DNA of 64,000 nt, taken from Ophiocordyceps camponoti-saundersi (nom. inval.) (Eukaryota; Ascomycota; Sordariomycetes; Hypocreales; Ophiocordycipitaceae). The notes below the pieces were generated by a model, which made no database searches, had not been told where the DNA came from, and was given only the letters and a program-made list of their open reading frames with translations. The stretch lies in the NCBI GenBank assembly GCA_003339415.1, contig PDHQ01000020.1:250500-314499 (forward strand), written 5' to 3'. The position numbers were made by a program, and so were the translations under genes. This document shows positions 21,641 through 31,392 of the stretch, piece after piece. Numbering within the stretch: position 1 is the first letter of the stretch; each line of letters starts with the position of its first letter.

Positions 21641-24600
21641 AATTAGATATATATAGTATTAGGGAATACGTAATATTACCTATAAACTTTATTAGGTAAG
21701 ATATATCTAATATCGATATAGTTACTTACTTTACCGCGAAAGTTATACTTATAGATAACCTTCGCGCTAATATACTAATCGGAATAGATATCCTTAAACT
21801 ATAAGGCGTTAATATTATTAACTTATAAGGATATACTATTTTCTAATACTATAGCGTGCGAGTTCGTATAATATTATAGTAGCTAGGCCTAGCCTAGCCG
21901 CACGTCTTCCGCGTTACTACTAGATAAGAAATATCGATTACCCTAAGTTTTACATACGTAGTATAAATAACTTACTATATATTACTACTATATAAGTATA
22001 TCTTCGAGCTTATCGCTATACTTAGCTTTAGGAGCTACGCCTTACTTACTAATAGCGTTACTAAATAAGCTATTATAATAAATATAACTATCCGATATAT
22101 TATATTTACTAAATATTAGCTTATTAGCTATTTATATCGCCTAAATATAGTTATATATAGATATAAGATCCCGCTAGAGAACGTACTAACGGTAGCTAAC
22201 CTCGCCGTTAAGGACTTAGAAAGGCCGGAATAATACCTATTTACCCCTCCTAAAAACGATAAGGTCCTAACTTATAATACGGGAGTCTTTATCGGTATAA
22301 GGCTAGGCACGGATAATACCGAACGCTTATTATAACTTATTACGTAATATATAGACGTTTTTCGTAATAAGGGATTCGCCGCGTATAACGAAGATAAGAT
22401 ATTATAAGTATAGCTTATCTTAGACTAGTATATACTTATTTTAAAAAAATATAAAGTATATCCTCTTAGACTTATAGAACGAGAAATCGTGCGCACTACC
22501 CTTAATAAGCTAAAAGCCGTAAGTAAGGTTTTTCGTATATAGGATTAAATACCCTTCGCCTTACCTATATTCGTAGTTTAGTAAGGGATACCTCTTAAGG
22601 GATATATAATTATCGACGCTTAACTTTTTAATAAGATATACTTATAAGACTAATATCTAATATATAATTAGAATAAGATATAAGCTAAATTAGTATACGC
22701 TACCTATATTACTATAATAGATACTATAAGTTTCTATTACTAGTAGAGAATATACCTAGATTTAAGATAAGGCTTTACTATTACTATAACTAATAAATAG
22801 TATATATTTAATATACTTATTATAAGCTATTATAGTTATAATATATACGTATAATAATAGGTTAACTATATCCTACGTTATACCGCTATAGACGCTTATT
22901 ACGATAATATCGTTATCCCGTTTATCGGTATCGATTAATATCTATAAGACTTTAAACTTATCTTTTAGCGCTTTCGTAACTTAAATATTAGTATCGGACC
23001 TAGTAAGTTATTCGTAAGATATAATACTATTATAGTACTTAGTTAGATATATAATAGTTACGGACTATATACGCTAGAAGAGAAACTTAACGCCGTACGT
23101 AAACTTATCTTCCCTAAGTTAATAAAAGATTTAGAGTATTTTCTTAGCTTTATAAGTAGCCTAAGATACTATATGCTACGATACGCTATAATTATAAAAC
23201 CGCTATAATAATAGAAAACTAAGCTTTAGCGTTACTACCGCGCTATTAAGTAAGCTAAAAACTATACTACGAAAGGCGGCACGAAGAAAATAAAAACCGC
23301 GATTATTAATATCGCTATCTTATCTATAGCTAAGCTCTACGTATTTAATAAGATAAAGATAGTATTAATAAATTATATAGTACTAATATTCTTCGCTATA
23401 AAGCGTATTCTTTTTATAAACTTTAATATATCTTATAATAGTATTAGCGTTATAGTTTACTATATTAATAACGCTATAATTAACTCTCTTAAGATAAATA
23501 GATTAATTACTAAATACTTACCCGTTAAGTTAATATAGCTAGTAGCGTTCTTATTATAATACCTTATACTAGCTAAGAAGAAGTACTAGTCTATAGAGCT
23601 AAAAATAGCAGGATACGTATAAATACTCTTAAAATACCGCACGTAAATTAACGTAATAGAGTGCTTACTAACGATTTATTTTATAAATTATATATTTATT
23701 ATATTTATATACCGATAAATAGATATTGCGAATATTATAGCTAAGTTAGCTATAAACCGTAAGCTTTTAAGAGGTATAGAATATATTAATCGATTCGATA
23801 TAAGACTAATTTATAAAAGTAGTTATATATATATCGTCCCGGACGCCCTAAGTTAGCTCCTAGCCGAATACTTACCGTAGCTAAGTACTATGCCTAGATA
23901 ACTAAATCTTCTTCCTAACGATAAACTTAATAATTAAATTTAAGTTATAACGCCGTAAGGCGATATTTACTAGGTAATAACGATACTAGGACTTATACTA
24001 CTAGCTACTATATTTTATAAAACTAGCTAATTTATAATATATACGATTACTATATCTAATAACCTTAAGTAGTAATTCCTAGAAGGATATTAGAATAACC
24101 TAGTATATAAAAATATCCTAGAGATAATTACCGGTAATGATACCTTATAGCTAGTAAATAAGGCCGCCTTACTATTCTATACCGAGATAGATAGTATACT
24201 CTAGTACTAAACTTCTAACGCCGTACCCCGACTATATATCCTAATATTATATATATAATATATCTTTTCTATAATCTATAACGATAACTATATAAGATAT
24301 AACCGCCTCGTAAACTAATTCTAGCTTTTCTTTATCTACTATAGTCGTCGCTTACTATAATAGTACCTTTAAATATACCCGATATATAAAATATATCGTA
24401 TACGATAATATTAACTATATAAGTTACTCTAATTAATCTAAGTACTAGCGAACTTATATAAAATAATTAGCCTAAACTTCCTACTAAGCTTACCTATATC
24501 TAATAATAGCTATAACTTAGCTATAATCGTAATAGATTAATTATCTAAAAAGATTATTATCGAACTATACTAAAAGATAGACTCCGCTACTTAAAACGGT

Positions 24601-25510
24601 ATCGCCCTAACTAAGCGTCTCCTAAATAGTAACTAGGGATTACTATAAAATATTATTATAAATAGGAACCTTAAGTTTTTATCGGTAATATAGCGTACGA
24701 TATAGCGATAATATTAAACTTAACTATCTTACTTAACCGCGTATTACCTATAAACTAATAGTTAAATAGAAAGATTTATCTATATCGTTAAGTTTATACT
24801 ATAAGTATTAATTAACTCCTTATATAACTTAGTAAAATAGCTAATAGCGGTCCTATATATTTAATTCGAACTAAATAATACTATATTAGTATCTATAAGA
24901 TAAGCGCTAAATATTACTATAAAAGGGTTTACGCTTACGGGCCCTATAGCTATATTAACGCTAATAATATTACGATAGAAAGACCTACTATTTACGCGTA
25001 TAGAAGCTAAAGACGCTATCGCCCTAGCCAGAATAATAGCGAAGAGATATTATAACTACTACTATTAGTATATCTTATTTAAGATAGGCGATAAGGTATA
25101 TCTTTATCTATATTACGGATATTAACTTCTATCTACGATTTTTATAAAAATCGATACTTAATATTATAGTTTATTTAAGGTTATAAAGCGCGTAGGCTAC
25201 GTAGCGTATAAACTAGCCCTCCTATAATATTAGAAAATATACCTTATCGTAAATATAAAATAGCTAGAACTAGCTTTAGTAAACCCCTTTATAAAATCTA
25301 AGATTATATTACTAATTAATATTACTAAGAAAATACTAAAACGAATTATCGGTTAACGCTTATAATACGATAAGACCGAATACCTAGTACGATTTATCGG
25401 CCTAGGCTACGAATATAACGTATAAATCCCTATCGCTAAACTTAGCCTAACTACTATAATTACTCTATATAACTAATATTATACGAAGTATAATATATAA
25501 CTATTACTAA
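21641..25510 (+). pseudogene. pol (protease-RT-RNase H-integrase-chromodomain), RIP-destroyed
   Basis: Markers in one frame are an aspartic-protease C terminus near 21754-21820, the RT region around 22700-22900 and the integrase C-terminal domain with the GDKVYL and RVG..AYKL motifs at 25090-25290. A chromodomain-like tail ends near 25440. Dozens of stops, almost all TAA/TAG where CAA/CAG/TGG would be expected, interrupt the frame. I could not pick out the RT active-site motif or the integrase HHCC finger with confidence. Confidence 0.8.
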
Positions 25511-25699
25511 CTAGTAATATTACTATATCGCTATCTTAAGCTCTTAATAGCTATTATTCTAAATCTCTTTTCTTTTCTTTTATATTTTTTTATACTTACT
25601 ATACCTTCGTATCTCTAAGCCTCCCCTTATCGTTTATAAAGTTCCCTAACCGCTTTAATAATCCTTATAACTCTCCCGCTTATAATTAGCCTCTCTTAT

Positions 25700-27380
25700 A
25701 TTTAAATCTTATACTTAGCTTATTCTTCGCTTATATAGCGAATACCGAGCTTAAAAATAAGCCTCTATAAGTAACGATAATAATTATAAGATATAACGCT
25801 ATCGAACCTAAGTTAATAAGCACTAATAACGTAATTATAAATATAATAGATAAGGAGAATATAGTAGCTAATACCGTAGCGAATAGTATAAACGTTATTA
25901 TTAGTATAACTATTACGATAACCGTAAAGCGGCTACTAAATAATTAGACTTTAATTAACTAGTATACCGAGGAGGATAATAAAAATATTTATAGCGGCCC
26001 TCTAATATATATAGTAGCTTAATACGTATAATTTATTACTACTAATAATATTACGAATACTATTATTTTATCTTAAACTATTACGATATAAGCTATCGTA
26101 AATATAATAAATATACGCGGATATATCTTACTAGCTAATAGCTCCTTAACTATTAATATTAATAGAGTATAGAACTTATAGAATAACCTTAAATACGCTA
26201 TCTACTATATATAATATATCTATAACCGGTAATTATACGAATATATTAATATAAGCACCTACTTAAACCTAACTATAGTAAATATTATAGATAATATATA
26301 GATAAGGTACTAATATAATATATTACGAAATAAGTTTAGAGAAATTTATAAACGACTCCTATAAGCAGAATATTAGCGCTAGCTTAACCTTATTAAGGAT
26401 AATATAATAACGAAGTCGAATATTAGCCTTAGTAATTATCGCTACTAAGTTAAAGCTAAATATATAATAAACTTAGATTAGATCTAATTCCTACTCGCTT
26501 ATAATATCTTTCCGTAAGCTATAATAATATAGAAAGATATTATCCTTATATTATAGAAATTATAGATAAATATCTTTACCGATATCTAGCTTATTAATTA
26601 TCTATTAAGCTTACTAGCTTAGGCCTATATCGCTAATATAGCTAGACTATTTATTATAAAGCGCTTAGATATAGTATTTACGCGATATATTAACTTATAA
26701 TATATAAGCTATAATAATTAATATTAGATAGCTAATATTAAATTTAAGTATTACGTTTTATCTACTATCTTCTATTATATAATACCTAATAAGCTAGATA
26801 TTACTAATAAACTATTCCGCGTAGTAATATAAATCGAATATAAGTAGCCTTAGATAACCGCTAAAAATACTTTTACGAAATACGCGTAAACCGATTTACT
26901 AAGTAAACGTACCGAATACGCTAATATATCCTTATATACCTTTAATATAACGATAAAACGCGTACGTACGGAATCGAGTAGTTAATACGTTAACCTAACT
27001 ATAATACCCTCTAATCCTATTATAAGTATAATATAGCTATTATAAATAGATATTCGAGATAGTAAATATAAGTACTTAATACTTATTATAATTAATATAT
27101 CGGATACGATAAATAGGAAGTTACGATATATATTTAAATAATATAATACTTATATTATAGCCCTAATAATTACCGTAAAAAACTAATAGCGAAAAATCGA
27201 AGCCTTAAAGATTATTACGGAAAGCTAATAGTATAAGCTTATATAATTATATACTAAGATTAAGGGGGATAACGAAAAGCTAATAAATTAATACGTAAAA
27301 GAAATCGCTAAATATATATTACGGTATAAGAAGATATTACTACTATATTAATATAATAAAGCGTAAGAGTAAGATAATCG
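25700..27380 (+). pseudogene. Extra coding-like region downstream of pol in the retrotransposon
   Basis: After the pol frame ends near 25510, a pyrimidine-rich spacer (25560-25700) is followed by about 1.7 kb before the 3' LTR. Parts of it read as protein-like sequence between RIP stops, for example FREIYKRLL, LNLIKDNII and INLLLSLLA-like stretches from 26335 on. This is longer than the usual gap between the chromodomain and the 3' LTR. It might be a third ORF, a captured gene or a nested fragment; I cannot assign a family. Confidence 0.4.
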
Positions 27381-27411
27381 TAAAGGCACGATTATTACGA
27401 CCGAGGGCAAA

Positions 27412-27542
27412 TATAGCCGTAGGCTATATGCGTATATACGTAATATACCTATCTATATATATATTAGCTTAGCTCGGCTATATAGGGCTCTGGCTATAGA
27501 ATATAAGATTATCATATCCTATACTTATCGTGCCACTATATA
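27412..27542 (+). repeat. 3' LTR, 131 bp
   Basis: Same length as the 5' LTR. It has lost about ten CpA/TpG sites that the left LTR keeps, and retains C at three positions where the left has T. A purine-rich GAGGGCAAA just upstream could be the polypurine tract. Confidence 0.9.
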
Positions 27543-27547
27543 GATAC
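27543..27547 (+). repeat. Target-site duplication, right (GATAC)
   Basis: Matches 19928-19932. Base composition returns to normal directly after it, so RIP stops at the element's edge. Confidence 0.8.
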
Positions 27548-28168
27548 GGATTCGATTAACGCGTCGCCGATCTCGGATGAACCCCCTTCTATTATTCTCC
27601 CCCGGTGCCTAGTCTCTCTTTATACATACACCACCACCACCACCACCTCGGTAGCACCCATTGCCTAACTATGCAGCATCTCAGACGCCGGATAAGCCCT
27701 ACCGCGTCCGAGCCAAGATCGGCTTCTCAACTCCGCTTTGTCACTTGTCCCGTCGCTCACTCCATCCCTCCCTTCCCTTCCTCCTTGCACTCGCGGGCCG
27801 ATTAGCAGAGAGAGGATCACAGCGGACTTTGAGACACTGGGAACTGAGTACGGGTATTCCGTTCCTGCGGTCCACTGTAGAGGAAGAAGACGACGAGCCT
27901 AATCAGTGCCAAAGTTCAAAGTTGGCATTGAAGCGCTATACTGTAACAAGACAATATTGAGCGTCGCTACTACACAGAAATGCAGTTCTCACACCTGACT
28001 GCCAACAGTAGCTCAAGAGTGACGTCAAACAGTATATTCACAAAGAGTCCCTGCCATCATGTCCAGGGCATAATTGAAGAACGACGAGAATTGAGTCCTC
28101 TATCATAGTTGAGGAAAAGAAAAGAAAAACAAAGAAAAAGAAGAACAACAATCAATGCATGACCCCAT

Positions 28169-28321
28169 TCACCTTTTCATCTTTGAGATGAGCTTCTTTA
28201 TAGCATCCTTGAGCTTGCCGTATCGTGTATGTATGCGGATATCTGCTGTCTGTTTGGCCAAGACCATAGTTGCCTCCAATGGCGTGACTCTGCTACTCAG
28301 GCTCTCCAGCTGAGCCGTCAT
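28169..28321 (-). pseudogene. Coding-like exon fragment, coiled-coil
   Basis: A 51-codon minus-strand frame reads MTAQLESLSSRVTPLEATM, then a Lys-rich helix GKLKDAIKKLISKMKR and a stop. Heptad-like spacing of Leu/Val suggests a coiled coil. It could be the last exon of a gene whose earlier parts (28516-28905) are broken. I do not recognise a family. Confidence 0.3.
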
Positions 28322-28515
28322 CATATATACAGTCCATCACCCATACTTATTCATCTTTCCGATGCCTCATGTTCAGGTCGTCCGTCTCCTGCTCCTTTCT
28401 CAGCCGGAGGTGCTGGCCTACAAGAGGATGGATCAGCCCGGTCATGTGATAAGTTGATGTATGTTAGCTGCCCGCAGAGGCATCTTACAGTTTCTTATCC
28501 GTCGTTTGACACACG

Positions 28516-28905
28516 TCAATCAATCGACCAGGGTGTCATCAACTCGTGCCTCATTTGCCGATTTTCTTTGATACCGTACTCGAGAGCCCTTCCAGCTGCA
28601 CGTTCGTCTTTGATGATCTCAAGTAGTTGGGTCGAGATATAGGTTCGTACTGCTTCTGTGTTGATATATCTGTGAAGTGTTCTTCCAAGAAAGATGTCCA
28701 CACTCATATATCCGTTAATGAATACGTTCTGGTCCGACTTACTGTCCTAATGGCTAGATATCGGTAAGTTGGTGAACATAGAATTGCTACCAATCTTGTC
28801 GTTGTGACAGGCCACATCGCCATTCAGGCGGACGAATGCCAGGTCAATGGCTTCGAGCCAGCGGTGTGCACTATGCGTGCCATCAGACTTGCCAATGTCA
28901 TTCTG
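28516..28905 (-). pseudogene. Broken protein-coding fragment with a premature stop
   Basis: A minus-strand frame reads RWLEAIDLAFVRLNGDVAC, then meets TAG at 28749-28747, then continues in the same frame with NVFINGYMSVDIFLGR and LLEIIKDERAAGRALEYG. One C-to-T change would explain the TAG. It lies between two transposon relics, so it may be an eroded element ORF or a host gene remnant. No family is recognised. Confidence 0.35.
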
Positions 28906-29149
28906 GGTGGGAGATCTGATTTGACCGCTCTCCCAGCCTACCAGTCGTGAAGCACAGAGATGGTGAAAGCGGGCTGGCTACCGATCGTGAGACACAGTGT
29001 GGCTACTGTGAAGAGCACAAGCACAGGTTGTGTATACCTAGCTGGGCTGGCTACCAGATGTGGTACACAGAAGGTGGTGAGACGGGCTATACACAACCAC
29101 TGGTAGATTATACGCACAAGCGCATATCAACTGGTAGCAATTCTCCGGG

Positions 29150-29600
29150 GATGCAGAGTCGTCGTCGTCCGTCGGTGTCCTCGAGATACAAGTAGCGTCC
29201 TTGCTACCCACTCCGTGTTCTCACCGATGGGCCTGATAACATTGGCTTCCTCCATCGTCGGAAACACCTTACCCGCAAAGATTCGCTTGGGTCGGCTATA
29301 CCTACAACAGATCGTGAGCACGGACAAAGGCGAGTCCTTCTCGGGAGTCTTCATCTCCGAGCTGATCGAGAATTTCGGACCATCGAGGGTCGTTGCGATA
29401 TCCTTCGGAAATCCTACGTCGGTAGGCGTCGTCGAGAATGGCTTCCGAGGAAATGAGAGCATGGTCCTGATCAATGTGGTCTTCCCAGATGTCTTCGAGT
29501 TCTCCTCGTCCTTTCTCCGGAATGGCCTTTGATGGAAGACGTGAAAGAGAGTCGGCCAAAATGTTCAAAGCTCCGGGAATGTAGCCTTTCAGGAACAGAA
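29150..29600 (-). pseudogene. Fragment of a second Ty3/gypsy pol (end of RNase H and linker)
   Basis: On the minus strand, GYIPGALNILADSLSRLP matches the conserved end of the gypsy RNase H domain, normally H.PG..N..AD.LSR. An acidic linker follows (EDIWEDHIDQ, YRRRISEGYRNDPRW), then a frameshift near 29300 and YSRPKRIFAGKVFP. Integrase motifs are not seen. Base composition is normal, so unlike the neighbouring element this short fragment escaped RIP. Confidence 0.7.
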
Positions 29601-29946
29601 GTCGTCACTTGCTGTTGGCTATTGCCTCGCGTCTTGCCTCCGTTTGCTATGGCGTAATCGTGATTTAGCTCAAATGAGTAAAAAGGGAAATTGTAATGAG
29701 TACAAACCTGATGTCAGACCAGGTCAGGTTGGTTGCTGCCATGGAAGATTTCCATTTCCCATCCACGTACAGACGTTCGATGATTGCTCGCTCTCTTGTA
29801 CCACTTATCCTTTTCCGCATCCTTGGCCATTCTATTGAGAAAAGAAGTAGGAAGATCTCGTCGATGTCGTTATTTCCATCACGGACATACTTCTCTGTCC
29901 TTTGATCGCCTCTGCCGACTTGGGGACGACGACGTGTTGAGCCAGA

Positions 29947-30393
29947 TCATCCCCAAAGACCAAGCGTCTCCTTCTTTCGCTGCATTTGGGACGGTATTAC
30001 CCTCTTTGCTAGCGCTTCAAGCTGATTATCTTGCGCCGTGTATTCGCACACGTAGATCATGCATATATTGCCATCTGGAGTTTCAGTGAAAGACGGAACA
30101 GAGCCAGACTGTAGAAGCTCTAGGAATATGATGAGTGCCGGTAAACGGAACGTGATTTGCTCGTGTTAGTGAGCACGAACCTGGTCTGATCGAACTCCGC
30201 ACAAATTTCTCTCGATGCCCGTAGTGAAGCGGTGATTAACCCCAGAAGCAAGACGATCAAAAAAATCCGAATACAAATTCCTAGGCGACTTGGAGGCAAG
30301 GTGCGATGCTGTCCGATAGGGGGGGGGATTTGACTGATCGATGAGAAGAAGCACGACGGCCGTGACGAGTAGTCGGAGTTGGAATTTTGTCAT
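29947..30393 (-). CDS. Candidate small secreted protein (tentative two-exon model)
   Basis: Minus-strand model: exons 30393-30241 and 30159-29947, 121 residues. The N terminus MTKFQLRLLVTAVVLLLIDQ looks like a signal peptide. The C-terminal exon holds a CMIYVCEY cysteine pair and a charged tail ending KKETLGLWG. The unspliced frame is open on both sides of a single TAA in a CACTAAC sequence. I read that as the branch point of an 81-bp intron with a GTTAAT donor and GAG acceptor. The alternative is a pseudogene with one nonsense change. Proximity to transposon relics and small size are typical of fungal effector candidates, but this is inference. No family recognised. Confidence 0.3.
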
Positions 30394-31392
30394 CTAGACA
30401 ACATTGTAGAGAACGGACAGTTCGTGGTTTGCTGGAGGAGGGGGGATATTGATGAATGAACATATAAGGAACTTTGACTGATCCACGCTGTTCAGTGGCG
30501 GAAATGTGCCGAGTAAGGGATCCATGAGCGTGGATTCCCGGTCCTGAGATGATCTTTTCTCGTGTGGAAAATATGCGGCAGAAAGGAGACGTGAGATGAT
30601 CATGGAGAAGTCAGAAAGACAGACACTCAAGCTCCAGGGAGTATTGAGCAAGCCTAAGTAAGGGGGGAGAACCTCAGGGGATTCTCTCTTCTGGCACCAG
30701 GAAGAAGCGGCGATTCAACTCGGGTGGGCAACGACGTTTGGTTTGGCAGGGCAGGGGGGTTTGAACAGTTGGCACCCTTCTTCCCTCTTTGATTCGACAG
30801 CGTCCGAATTCAACTTGGTCCCGGTGGCCAGTTTCTTCTTTGGCGATGTCTATCCCTGCTAACCATTTATCTGCAGGCTGCAGCTGCCAGGTGGTAGAAG
30901 TCAGTCAAGTCGCTTACCTACCTACACGCGTAGAGGTAGGAAGCATCGCATGTCACGTGACCCAGTTGCGGCGTTATCACTTATCAAGTTATCAGCATCC
31001 CGCCCTCATGTGTTAGAACTTTGAAGCGCACAGGCCATATGACCCGTGACCTTGAACAGGAGGGATACAGGAGCATCAACCTATCCGAACTGCAGACAGG
31101 CATGTCTATCTAGGTACGCACCCACCCTTGAGTCTACATACGTCTTGCAGGGCCCGTCGCAAGGAGACTCATACAGGCAAGACAGGCAGATAGGTGCCTA
31201 CCTAGGTAGGTAGGTAGGCAGGCAGGCATTGACTCTCGCTGCTACTCTGCTTACCATACATATTGTTAGAAGGATGCAAATATACGGATACAAACGACGA
31301 CTTTGCCCGTCGCCATGGCATCCTCCAACGCTCATCGTAATCGTAATGATCATGGCCGTCCCCCATGGCCTCTGCTTCATGGACGCAGCCTT
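30394..31392. other. Intergenic, with TAGG/CCTA-type repeats
   Basis: Contains two poly-C/poly-G short runs and the run CCTACCTAGGTAGGTAGGTAGG from about 31197, followed by CAGGCAGGCAGG. I see no gene here. Confidence 0.4.
31196..31228 (+). repeat. (TAGG)n/(CAGG)n tract with palindromic core
   Basis: CCTACCTAGGTAGG is a perfect inverted repeat and runs into further TAGG and CAGG tetramers. Shorter versions occur in other spacers, for example near 500, 6960, 44825, 58172 and 58605. Confidence 0.7.

Larger units (their letters stand above)
19933..27542 (+). mobile_element. RIP-mutated Ty3/gypsy (chromovirus-type) LTR retrotransposon
   Basis: The 7,610-bp element has matching 131-bp LTRs and a GATAC target duplication. 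Inside, the DNA is extremely TpA-rich and nearly lacks CpA and TpG, while CpG is still common, as expected from RIP rather than CpG decay. The plus strand still reads as pol if stops are ignored. Protease-like NLRANILIGIDIL lies near 21754, the RT-like LDLR-stop-GF near 22756. The integrase C terminus (DKVYLYLYYGY, FKVIKRVG.VAYKLAL) starts at 25090, and a chromodomain-like stretch (EYLVRFIGLGYEYNV) at 25342-25430. All four are in the same frame, so there has been little or no indel decay. Order PR-RT-IN with a C-terminal chromodomain identifies a chromovirus. No functional product is possible. Confidence 0.93.

Noticed and set aside
20064..27411. Possible centromeric or mitochondrial-insert origin of the AT-rich block
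   Set aside because: Matching LTRs, target duplication, pol motifs in one frame and CpA loss identify a RIP-mutated retrotransposon.
31196..31228. Telomere-like repeat
   Set aside because: The unit is TAGG/CAGG, not TTAGGG, and it is internal and short.
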